A DNA stretch of 41,800 bases, from NCBI GenBank assembly GCA_019636815.1, contig JAHBWT010000033.1, forward strand, positions 1-41,800, written 5' to 3'. The DNA is from Nitrospira sp. (GTDB lineage Bacteria > Nitrospirota > Nitrospiria > Nitrospirales > Nitrospiraceae). The stretch's first letter is position 1. Every line of letters starts with the position of its first letter. Shown one piece after another: positions 34,951 through 41,800 of this stretch. The notes below the pieces were generated by a model, which searched no databases, was not told where the DNA came from, and saw nothing but the letters and a program-made list of their open reading frames with translations. The position numbers and the translations under genes were made by a program.

Positions 34951-36264
34951 ATGACAGCAGCGCGATTCATGCGCACGGTCAGAGCGGTGATCATGTTGAG
35001 CTGCCTCAGCGGCCTGTCTGACAAGGCCGCGATTGCTCAAGGGCTAGAGGGTCAAGCTTCCACTGATCACGCGTCGTCTGATTGGGCAGCAGAAATCGAA
35101 CGTGTATTTATTCGGTCGGAGGATTGTAAGCAATGTCATGTTCGCCACTATGAAGAGTGGAAGGGGGCGAGAGAGCAGACTCCTGACCTGAAGACGTTTG
35201 GCCGTGTGGATGCGGCACTTCTGCATGGCATGTCGCTGGAGTCCCCTGTTTTTCGAACCGTCTTAGGTCTCTGGAAACAGACGAATCCGACGCCCGATGA
35301 GCAGCGGGCATGCCTTTCGTGCCATGTGCCGTCCGTGACGATATTCCCCCAGCATGCCGAGCGGATTGTGGCGAGCGTCCTGGCTGGAAAGCCGAGCGTG
35401 GAGGGAATCGGCTGTGCGGCGTGCCATTTGATGAACGGGATCGTTCGAAGCGAGAGCTCGCACCCGAGCTTCAACGTGCAACCAGGCAAGACTCTCTATG
35501 GCCCCTATCCCAATCCCGAAGAGAACTTGGTTCACCAGGCCGCGCAGTCTGATCAGTTTCGTGAAGTCAGTTTTTGTGCCTCCTGCCACTTCGATAAAGT
35601 GAAAGATGTGGGTCAGAAGGACCTGCCCGGAGAAATTCTTCAGGGGACCGTTTGCCAAGATTGTCACATGGAACCGTCGACCGGCAGTTCCACCTCCCGG
35701 CGAGGGGCGATGACCAGACCAATCGGGCGTCACTGGTTTCGCGGGGTGGTCGTTTCCGGCACGATGTTAAAGAACCGGAACGTCCAAGCCGAATGGATGC
35801 CTCGCATCGACATCGGGGTGACGAAAAGCGACGCGATCGTGGAAGGAATCGGGGCTGTGAAGGTCGGGAGTCTCCCGCATAGTTTTCCGGACGGTGATCC
35901 CGTCCTGAAACAGTTCTTTCTGACTCTGACGGTGAAGGATGTGAAAGGTCGGACATTAGCAGAAGAAACAAAGCAGTTTGGATCGTCATATGAGAAGATT
36001 CTTCGCGGTCCGATTCCCGATCCTTTCGTAAAAGGGGGTACGACGCGGAAGGTTCCCTTTGCGCTCACGCTTCCCGCTGGGGCCGTTGCTTCATCCATTG
36101 AGGCCGTGCTTACTTACTCGCTGATCCCGATGCCGACACCGGAATTACAACAAACGTATCTCGATTCGCTGGCGACGGATGTAGAGCGAGAAGAGGCGAA
36201 GAAGATCATTCGGGAATATACACAGCGGCACTTTTTGACGTATCGTGTCACATCACTTTCCTAG
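34951..36264 (+). CDS. pentaheme c-type cytochrome (c554-like), first of a tandem pair
   Basis: The protein has about 437 residues: a signal peptide ending near AIAQG, then five CxxCH motifs in order: CKQCH (from C59), CLSCH, CAACH, CASCH and CQDCH. A heme-free beta-rich C-terminal third of about 190 residues follows. The pattern resembles cytochrome c554 and related multiheme proteins. The ATG at 34951 is chosen because the signal peptide begins there; an open frame further upstream overlaps the PDZ gene. It aligns along its length with the next gene product, sharing GKTLYGPY and the heme spacing, so the pair arose by duplication. Confidence 0.88.
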   Translation: MTAARFMRTVRAVIMLSCLSGLSDKAAIAQGLEGQASTDHASSDWAAEIERVFIRSEDCKQCHVRHYEEWKGAREQTPDLKTFGRVDAALLHGMSLESPVFRTVLGLWKQTNPTPDEQRACLSCHVPSVTIFPQHAERIVASVLAGKPSVEGIGCAACHLMNGIVRSESSHPSFNVQPGKTLYGPYPNPEENLVHQAAQSDQFREVSFCASCHFDKVKDVGQKDLPGEILQGTVCQDCHMEPSTGSSTSRRGAMTRPIGRHWFRGVVVSGTMLKNRNVQAEWMPRIDIGVTKSDAIVEGIGAVKVGSLPHSFPDGDPVLKQFFLTLTVKDVKGRTLAEETKQFGSSYEKILRGPIPDPFVKGGTTRKVPFALTLPAGAVASSIEAVLTYSLIPMPTPELQQTYLDSLATDVEREEAKKIIREYTQRHFLTYRVTSLS

Positions 36265-36301
36265 AAAAACAGCGACGGCCGACGTTGCGTATCCCACAGT
36301 C

Positions 36302-37519
36302 ATGATCGTGCGCGCCTTCTTCATGCTCACCTGCGTGGTTGTGTTATCCATCGGCACGGTTACGCCCGTCGCGGCACAGACTGTCCCCAACCAGCCGTTG
36401 ATCGAAAAGGCCTTTCCCCATTCCAACAAATGTAAGCGGTGTCACGAACGGGTCTATGAAGAATGGGAAACCTCGCCCTTGGCGAAGTCCATCCATTCTC
36501 CTGCCTTTCGGGCGTCTCTCGATGCCTACCTGAAGTCGGCCGGTGGAAAAGATCAGACGCTGTGTTTCCGTTGCCACGCCCCTCATGTGCGGGAGTTTCC
36601 GGATCATGTGCAGCTCTTCATCGATCAAGCGAAGGAGGGTGATCCCTCCTTGGATGGCGTCGCCTGCAGCCAGTGCCATTTGATCAAACACGTGGATCGA
36701 GCCAAGCATCCTCCAGAGCCGCAATACGAGATCGGCGGAAAGACGCTCTATGGGCCATATAAAGACTTTGTTCAGAATCTGGCCCATCAGTCGATGGAAT
36801 TGAGCCTGTTTCAGAAGTCCGATCTTTGCCTGAATTGTCACCAGTCGGTGCCGTCCGTCGCAAACTTGGGCAAAGCCAACGATTTGCTTGGGAACTGGGA
36901 CCAGAGCCGGGCGGTCAAGTCCGGCAAAGAATGCCAGACCTGCCACATGCCGCAGCAGGTCGGAGAGTCGTCCAATGGAGAAAAGAAGAGGACGATCGCG
37001 AATCATAGTTTCCCCGGACGCATCGGCAAGCTTCGTCAAGAAGCGGCGAAGCTGAATGTGCAGACCAAGGTCGATGGTGAGAAGACGACGGTCAGGGTCA
37101 AGGTTCAGAGCCTGGTGCCTCACAATCTGCCGACTACCCATCCGGCCTGGGCCACAGTTGTTTTGAACCTGGACATCAAGGGAAAGAATCTCAAAACCGT
37201 GTTTTCCGATAAACGTGCTTATGGCCGGACATATCTGGATGCGCAGGGCCAGCCCACAATTTTCGACTTCGAAGCCGTGAAAGTGGGGGAAGACACGGTC
37301 CTGAAGCCCGAGGAGACACGAGAGGAAACCTTCACCTTCCCGACGCCCAAAGATACCAAGACATTCGACGTTGAAGTCGCGCTCAATTATGGTCCCTTGA
37401 ACGGCCCTGCCTCATTCCTCCAGCGTGTCGAAGCCGAGTCATCCCAAGGCTCACAAGATCCCGTCTTTCAGCCGATCGAGATCGTGAAGCGGGCAGAGAA
37501 TATTCCGGTCGGGAAGTAG
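36302..37519 (+). CDS. pentaheme c-type cytochrome, second of a tandem pair
   Basis: The protein has about 405 residues from the ATG at 36302: a signal peptide ending near PVAAQ, five heme motifs (CKRCH, CFRCH, CSQCH, CLNCH, CQTCH), and a beta-rich C-terminal part with PHNLPTTHPAW. It has the same architecture as the preceding cytochrome. The start is uncertain: GTG at 36245 would overlap the upstream gene, and no strong ribosome site is seen for either. The pair would supply a periplasmic electron wire at the end of the cluster. Confidence 0.87.
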   Translation: MIVRAFFMLTCVVVLSIGTVTPVAAQTVPNQPLIEKAFPHSNKCKRCHERVYEEWETSPLAKSIHSPAFRASLDAYLKSAGGKDQTLCFRCHAPHVREFPDHVQLFIDQAKEGDPSLDGVACSQCHLIKHVDRAKHPPEPQYEIGGKTLYGPYKDFVQNLAHQSMELSLFQKSDLCLNCHQSVPSVANLGKANDLLGNWDQSRAVKSGKECQTCHMPQQVGESSNGEKKRTIANHSFPGRIGKLRQEAAKLNVQTKVDGEKTTVRVKVQSLVPHNLPTTHPAWATVVLNLDIKGKNLKTVFSDKRAYGRTYLDAQGQPTIFDFEAVKVGEDTVLKPEETREETFTFPTPKDTKTFDVEVALNYGPLNGPASFLQRVEAESSQGSQDPVFQPIEIVKRAENIPVGK

Positions 37520-37566
37520 CCGGGCAGACGTGAAAGGTAAAAGCTAAGACGCGAAATCTGATGGTT

Positions 37567-37594
37567 TTGAATCTCTTTGGCGCTGAGGTATACT
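37567..37594 (+). promoter_or_regulatory. candidate promoter of the toxin-antitoxin operon
   Basis: TTGAAT (37567-37572), a 16-bp spacer and TATACT (37589-37594) lie just before the antitoxin ATG at 37601. Transcription would begin at or beside the start codon, and no Shine-Dalgarno is visible, so the mRNA may be leaderless. Confidence 0.5.
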
Positions 37595-37600
37595 GAATCC

Positions 37601-37819
37601 ATGTCCTTCAACTTCCCTCTCAAAGATATGAGTCTCCACGAGAAACTTGCTGCGATGGAGTTGCTGTGGGAGGACATCGCCCGTACTCCGGAAGCCATCG
37701 AGTCCCCTGCCTGGCATAAAGACATCCTTGATGAGCGCCACCAACGAGTCACCAATGGTCAATCCCAATTCGTCGATTGGGAGACCGCCAAAGCGGACAT
37801 CCGAAACAAGGTCTTGTGA
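37601..37819 (+). CDS. antitoxin, addiction-module component family
   Basis: The 72-residue protein is of the short RelB-like addiction-module type (LHEKLAAMELLWEDIARTP, then SPAWHKDILDERHQRV). In this family the antitoxin neutralises a RelE/ParE-like toxin and represses the operon. Its stop overlaps the toxin start by four bases, the usual coupled arrangement. The ATG at 37601 is preferred over a TTG at 37577, since that TTG would lie within the candidate promoter. Confidence 0.87.
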   Translation: MSFNFPLKDMSLHEKLAAMELLWEDIARTPEAIESPAWHKDILDERHQRVTNGQSQFVDWETAKADIRNKVL

Positions 37820-38115
37820 AAATCAGGATCCTGGACGAAGCCCAGGATGATTTAATCCAGGGTTTCCGCTTCTATGAAGGTCGGGAGGCTGGTCTTGGGT
37901 CCTACTTCCTAGACTGCTTGTTCTCAGATATAGATTCTCTTCTCATGTATGGCGGAATCCATCAAGTCGTATATGGTCATCACCGTTGCCTCTCCAAGCG
38001 CTTCCCGTTCGCCATATACTACAGCGTGGAGGAAAACATCGTTCATGTGCATGGCGTATTGGATTGTCGACGAAATCCATTGTGGATCAGGAAACGACTA
38101 AAGAGAGAGGGCTAA
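37816..38115 (+). CDS. RelE/ParE-family toxin
   Basis: The 99-residue protein fits the RelE/ParE fold: an opening VKIRILDEAQDDLIQGFRFY, a central FPFAIYYSVEENIVHVHGVL strand pair and a basic end (RRNPLWIRKRLKREG). RelE members cleave ribosome-bound mRNA and ParE members poison gyrase; the motif does not settle which. It starts at GTG 37816, overlapping the antitoxin stop (GTGA). Confidence 0.87.
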   Translation: MKIRILDEAQDDLIQGFRFYEGREAGLGSYFLDCLFSDIDSLLMYGGIHQVVYGHHRCLSKRFPFAIYYSVEENIVHVHGVLDCRRNPLWIRKRLKREG

Positions 38116-38247
38116 TCCGGTTCTTCTGCCATGAACAGAACTCATGCCCAGACTGAAAAGATCCAGGAACCATAGATTGCTCTTCGGGCGAGAGTCGCTG
38201 CTGACGTGATTTCCTCACGAACCGTCATGAATAATGCGAAATGGAGT

Positions 38248-38280
38248 AAAGGCACTGGTTCTGGCACAGCTAGTGCCTTT
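38248..38280. repeat. 9-bp inverted repeat, possible terminator
   Basis: AAAGGCACT (38248-38256) and AGTGCCTTT (38272-38280) form a stem with a 15-base loop, downstream of the toxin gene. The T run is only three bases, so termination is uncertain. The rest of the 296-bp gap (38116-38411) shows no gene. Confidence 0.4.
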
Positions 38281-38411
38281 CCCGGGTTTTCCAATGGCTT
38301 GACACGTCCTTAGGAAGGCAGGAGAATCGCCGAACTGTCTGGAATGTGGTCACGATAATATCCTGACCAAGATACTCACGAATTGGCCCGCACAGCTACG
38401 CGCTATCTGCT

Positions 38412-39329
38412 ATGTTCGATGTCTTCACTGAGGAAGTGGAAGTCCTTATCAAGGATGGCATTGCCAACCTGTATTGGTATAAAGGCGATCTGCACAAGGC
38501 TTGGCTTCGGTCAGGCGTTCCGAACGCGGTAAAGGAGCGCATTTTGCGGCTACGCACCGATGATGGGCAAGAACTGACCAAACGGAAACAGATGGACTCT
38601 CTCTACGAGCGCTTGCGCTCAGGCGAGTATGATCGTCGTCTCGAGGTTTCCCGCAACTTTGTCCGTATCCTTATCGAGCAGGACGGGTTTACGCCGCAGA
38701 ATGAGAAGCATAGAATCGAAGTGGCGGAGCGCTGCGCACTCAAACTTCGCGAGATCATTCGTCGGCAAGATGCTGATCGCGAGTATCGCGAGTCCATCCG
38801 AACCAGCGCAGCAAAGGCAACCCGAGAAACCTACGATTCAAAGCTCGCTGAACTTCGCATCGGATTCGCTGAAGCCCACGAGCTTGAACCGCAGAAGAAG
38901 GGTTACGCCCTCGAATCAATCTTCATAGAATTGATGCGGATCAGTGGAATTCCAGTTGAAGAACCGTTTCGCCTAGTTGGTGAGCAGATTGATGGGGCCA
39001 TCAAGTATGACGGACACTACTATTTGATTGAGTTGAAGTGGACTGGAGACAAATCAGAGCCCAAAGAGATCGGGCACTTCTACTATAAGGTCGAGGGCAA
39101 GTTGCAGGCACGTGGGCTCTTCGTCTCCATGAATGGCTTCACAGAAGGTGCAATTACCACCCTACCGAAGGGCAAGGAGCTAAAGATTCTGCTTCTCGAT
39201 GGGCAACACCTCGCAAACATCATATTTGGCATGTACAGGTTCCAGGAACTTCTTGAACACGCCATTCGACAGGCCTCGCTCAAGGGTGAGATTTATTGTA
39301 CACATAACCTTGGTACGAGTACAGCCTAA
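38412..39329 (+). CDS. PD-(D/E)XK nuclease-like protein
   Basis: The 305-residue protein has a C-terminal restriction-endonuclease-like core: GYALESIFIELM helix, then D194 in GEQIDGAIK, and E207-L-K209 in YLIELKW, the D...ExK catalytic pattern. The N-terminal 150 residues are helical and charged, and I do not recognise them. No methyltransferase or ATPase partner is adjacent, so it is not a standard restriction system; a standalone defence nuclease or a mobile-element remnant is possible. No Shine-Dalgarno is seen before the ATG at 38412. Confidence 0.78.
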   Translation: MFDVFTEEVEVLIKDGIANLYWYKGDLHKAWLRSGVPNAVKERILRLRTDDGQELTKRKQMDSLYERLRSGEYDRRLEVSRNFVRILIEQDGFTPQNEKHRIEVAERCALKLREIIRRQDADREYRESIRTSAAKATRETYDSKLAELRIGFAEAHELEPQKKGYALESIFIELMRISGIPVEEPFRLVGEQIDGAIKYDGHYYLIELKWTGDKSEPKEIGHFYYKVEGKLQARGLFVSMNGFTEGAITTLPKGKELKILLLDGQHLANIIFGMYRFQELLEHAIRQASLKGEIYCTHNLGTSTA

Positions 39330-39443
39330 CCTTTCGGTGCACCCGACATACGCCTGCCTGCGGCTGGTGCATGCGGATGTATAGCAGGATGGTTGACCCT
39401 GAACTACTATGACGGTCTGCCATGCAATTGAGGAGTCGAAGGC

Positions 39444-39683
39444 ATGAAGGAAAGCGCACGTTATGCAAAGATCGTTGAGTGGTCCGAAGAAGACCAGTGT
39501 TACGTCGACAGTTCACCCAGTCGTATCTATAGCGGTTGCTACGGCCCCGACGAAAAAGCAGTATTTAACGAGCTTTGTCAAGTGGTTGAAGAAACCATTG
39601 CTCTCTACCACGAAGACGGCAAGCCGCTTCTGTGGTCGACACCCGGTCGGGACTGTGCCAACAAGATGCAAGACGTCGCATAG
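39444..39683 (+). CDS. orphan HicB-like antitoxin
   Basis: The 79-residue protein matches the N-terminal HicB fold (RYAKIVEWSEEDQCYVDSSP and VFNELCQVVEETIALYHEDGKPL, as two segments). No HicA toxin gene is seen on either side, and no C-terminal DNA-binding helix follows; the last residues look degenerate. A GAGGAG ribosome site precedes the ATG. It may be a remnant or a solitary regulator. Confidence 0.75.
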   Translation: MKESARYAKIVEWSEEDQCYVDSSPSRIYSGCYGPDEKAVFNELCQVVEETIALYHEDGKPLLWSTPGRDCANKMQDVA

Positions 39684-39932
39684 CAATGCAACGGGCCGCC
39701 CCCGGCCAAAGCGGTATAGATTTATGGGGTCTGACCCCCATTGACATCCCAAGAGCACAATTACCCGAGTGCCTAACCGAATACTGTCAATTCCTCTACA
39801 AGGAGTCTCTGTTATACATATCCGTCCCCAAGGATTTGCCCTTCTATTCACCGCCAACTTACTTCGGGCACACCTCGAGCAGATCTCGAAAAGATCCCCC
39901 GCTAGGGGTGTTTCTCACCGGAGGCCCGCCAT
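39684..39932 (+). repeat. gene-free stretch with a GGGGTC/GACCCC hairpin
   Basis: GGGGTC-T-GACCCC at 39726-39738 forms a short near-palindrome of a type often repeated in bacterial intergenic DNA. A second small hairpin, CCCC(C)-GCTA-GGGG at about 39896-39908, lies downstream of ftsH on the minus strand and could be a weak terminator. No gene is supported here. Confidence 0.4.
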
Positions 39933-41741
39933 TTAGGCAAGAACCGCGAGGGGGCATGCGTTTGAGATGATCTGGTCTATTTCCAGCCCATCCAGCGTCT
40001 CTTTTTCCAACAGAGCGTCCGCCAGCGCCTTCAAGCTCGCCATCTGTTCGGTGAGGATTCGCTTGGCCCGCTCATAGTTTTCGGTGACCAGGCGCTTGAT
40101 TTCCAGATCGATTTCTAACGCCATGACATCACTGACATCACGCTTACTCCCAAAGGAGCGCCCCAGAAACGTCGATTCCTCTTTCTGCCCAAACACAACC
40201 GGCCCAAGTGTTTCACTCATGCCCCATTCGCAAACCATTTTACGCGCAAGGTCCGTTGCACGCTCCAAATCGTTGCCTGCGCCGGTTGTGACATGTTTGA
40301 ACACCAGTTCTTCTGCGACTCTGCCGCCCATGAGAATCGCCAGTGTGTTGTACAAAAATTCTTTGGAATGATTGTGGCGGTCGTCGGTCGGCAGCTGCAT
40401 AGTTACTCCCAATGCCCGGCCTCTCGGAATAATCGACACTTTGTGAACCGGATCGGTACCCGACAAAAGTTTGGCCATCAAAGCATGGCCCGCCTCGTGA
40501 TAGGCGGTAACCCGCTTTTCCTCGTCCGTCAGCATCATGCTCTTGCGCTCGGGCCCCATCATGATCTTGTCTTTGGCCATTTCGAAGTCTACGATTCCGA
40601 CTTCATGTTTATTCTGACGAGCAGCCCAGAGGGCAGCCTCATTCACCAAGTTTTCCAAGTCGGCACCTGAAAAACCAGGAGTCCCTCTCGCAATCTTCTC
40701 TAGCTCTACGTCGGCTGCGACCGGGACATTCTTCGCGTGCACCTTCAGGATCTCCGAACGGCCTCGAAGGTCCGGATGATTCACCGTCACTTGCCGGTCG
40801 AATCGGCCTGGCCTGAGCAAGGCCGGGTCGAGCACATCAGGCCGATTGGTCGCGGCAACCAGAATGACACCCTCCGCCGTATCAAATCCATCCATTTCGA
40901 CCAGCAACTGGTTGAGCGTTTGCTCCCGTTCATCGTTGCCACCGCCGAGCCCCGCTCCTCGTGATCGTCCGACGGCATCGATCTCATCGATGAAAATAAT
41001 ACAGGGCGCATGCTTTTTCCCCTGCTCGAACATATCCCGCACGCGAGAGGCTCCGACGCCCACGAACATTTCGACAAAATCCGACCCGCTGATGCTGAAG
41101 AAGGGGACGCCCGCCTCGCCGGCAATCGCCTTGGCCAGCAATGTTTTCCCGGTCCCAGGCGGACCCACGACCAACACCCCCTTGGGAATGCGGCCACCGA
41201 GTTTCTGAAACTTGCGCGGGTCCTTCAGAAACTCAACCGTTTCCTGGACCTCCTCTTTCACTTCATCAATGCCCGCCACATCGGCAAACGTCACCTTTTT
41301 CCGGTCATCTGTCAGCATGCGGGCCCTGCTCTTCACAAGGGATAGGGCCGCATTCCCAGTCTGCATCCGGCGCATGAAAAACATAAACAGGCCGAGAAAG
41401 AGCACGAGCGGCCCCCAGGTCATAAGAAATTGGATATACCAGGGGTGTGCAGCAGGTGGTTTGACCTCGATCTGAACGTGCTTCTCTCGCAGCACCTGGA
41501 CGAGATCGGGATAGTCCGCCGCGTAGGTGCGAAGCTTGGAGTTATCCTTCAGCACACCGCTGATGTGATGGCCCTTGATGATGACCTTCTCGATGCCGCC
41601 CTGGTCGAGTTTCGCCATAAAGTCGCTAAAAATAACCTGTTCCTCTAGGGCATGTGTAGGCATACTCCACAGGTTGAAGAGAAATATCAGGGACAGGCCC
41701 ACCACTGCCCAAAACAGTATGGTTTGTGTCTTGGTTTTCAC
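39933..41741 (-). CDS. ftsH: ATP-dependent zinc metalloprotease FtsH
   Basis: The 602-residue membrane protease has two N-terminal helices (near residues 8-25 and about 105-123) around a periplasmic domain, an AAA+ domain with Walker A GPPGTGKT and Walker [12 protein letters not shown], the second region of homology ([20 protein letters not shown]), and the zinc-protease motif HEAGH. It degrades misfolded and regulatory membrane proteins. The start is GTG at 41741 with a GAGGG site upstream on the minus strand. Length is near the family norm, with a short C-terminal tail. It points back into the accessory patch; only 59 bp of upstream DNA is visible. Confidence 0.97.
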   Translation of the reverse strand: MKTKTQTILFWAVVGLSLIFLFNLWSMPTHALEEQVIFSDFMAKLDQGGIEKVIIKGHHISGVLKDNSKLRTYAADYPDLVQVLREKHVQIEVKPPAAHPWYIQFLMTWGPLVLFLGLFMFFMRRMQTGNAALSLVKSRARMLTDDRKKVTFADVAGIDEVKEEVQETVEFLKDPRKFQKLGGRIPKGVLVVGPPGTGKTLLAKAIAGEAGVPFFSISGSDFVEMFVGVGASRVRDMFEQGKKHAPCIIFIDEIDAVGRSRGAGLGGGNDEREQTLNQLLVEMDGFDTAEGVILVAATNRPDVLDPALLRPGRFDRQVTVNHPDLRGRSEILKVHAKNVPVAADVELEKIARGTPGFSGADLENLVNEAALWAARQNKHEVGIVDFEMAKDKIMMGPERKSMMLTDEEKRVTAYHEAGHALMAKLLSGTDPVHKVSIIPRGRALGVTMQLPTDDRHNHSKEFLYNTLAILMGGRVAEELVFKHVTTGAGNDLERATDLARKMVCEWGMSETLGPVVFGQKEESTFLGRSFGSKRDVSDVMALEIDLEIKRLVTENYERAKRILTEQMASLKALADALLEKETLDGLEIDQIISNACPLAVLA

Positions 41742-41800
41742 GAGTAGCCCTCACAATGAGTCCACAGCCAAGATCTATCTCCGTGACCGTTGAAAGACGG

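Noticed and set aside
37520-38411. tRNA or attachment site next to the toxin-antitoxin and nuclease genes.
   Set aside because: No cloverleaf-like sequence or flanking direct repeat was found by eye.
39726-39738. GGGGTC/GACCCC hairpin as part of a REP element family or an insertion-sequence end.
   Set aside because: Only one copy is seen in the window and no transposase or target duplication is nearby.

Overview
The window looks like a chromosomal segment of a Nitrospira-type bacterium (phylum Nitrospirota). I infer this from the mix of c-type cytochromes, three proteins with ethylbenzene-dehydrogenase-type (EB_dh, NxrC-like) heme b domains, a TorD/NarJ-type chaperone, a four-cluster Fe-S protein, a MobA and a TatA, with ordinary Gram-negative housekeeping genes between them. 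No catalytic molybdoenzyme subunit (nxrA/nxrB type), rRNA, tRNA, CRISPR array or complete insertion sequence was recognised.

Region 1 (1-3545) is an electron-transfer operon: the 3' part of a c-type cytochrome, a five-helix membrane protein with a C-terminal heme c domain, and a fusion of two heme c domains, an EB_dh domain and a membrane anchor. A strong intrinsic terminator closes it. Region 2 (3640-17608) is mostly housekeeping: mobA, a family 9 glycosyltransferase, argS, tgt-yajC-secD-secF, a large PAS sensor kinase translationally coupled to an NtrC-type sigma-54 activator, a small secreted protein and an aldo/keto reductase. Region 3 (17609-18312) is a gene-free stretch of about 700 bp with DnaA-box-like sites and palindromes. 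Region 4 (18313-24009) holds a thioredoxin-like protein, a SIMPL-domain protein, a Fic protein behind three direct repeats, a TOPRIM protein with a probably broken 5' end, and a seven-bladed WD40 protein.

Region 5 (24202-37519) is the most distinctive part: 13 consecutive plus-strand genes. In order they encode an unrecognised HExxH/zinc-ribbon protein, a NapG/NapF-like Fe-S protein, a TorD-like chaperone, an NxrC-like heme b protein, a B12-binding radical SAM protein, a polytopic membrane protein, a TPR protein, TatA, an NHL-repeat protein, a second NxrC-like protein, a PDZ-like protein and two tandem pentaheme cytochromes. I read it as a module for making, exporting through Tat and electrically wiring a periplasmic molybdoenzyme such as nitrite oxidoreductase, whose catalytic subunits would lie elsewhere.

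Region 6 (37567-39738) is a small accessory patch: a RelE/ParE-type toxin-antitoxin pair, a PD-(D/E)XK nuclease-like protein and a lone HicB-like antitoxin. The window ends with ftsH on the minus strand. Family assignments come from motifs read by eye; no database search was possible.
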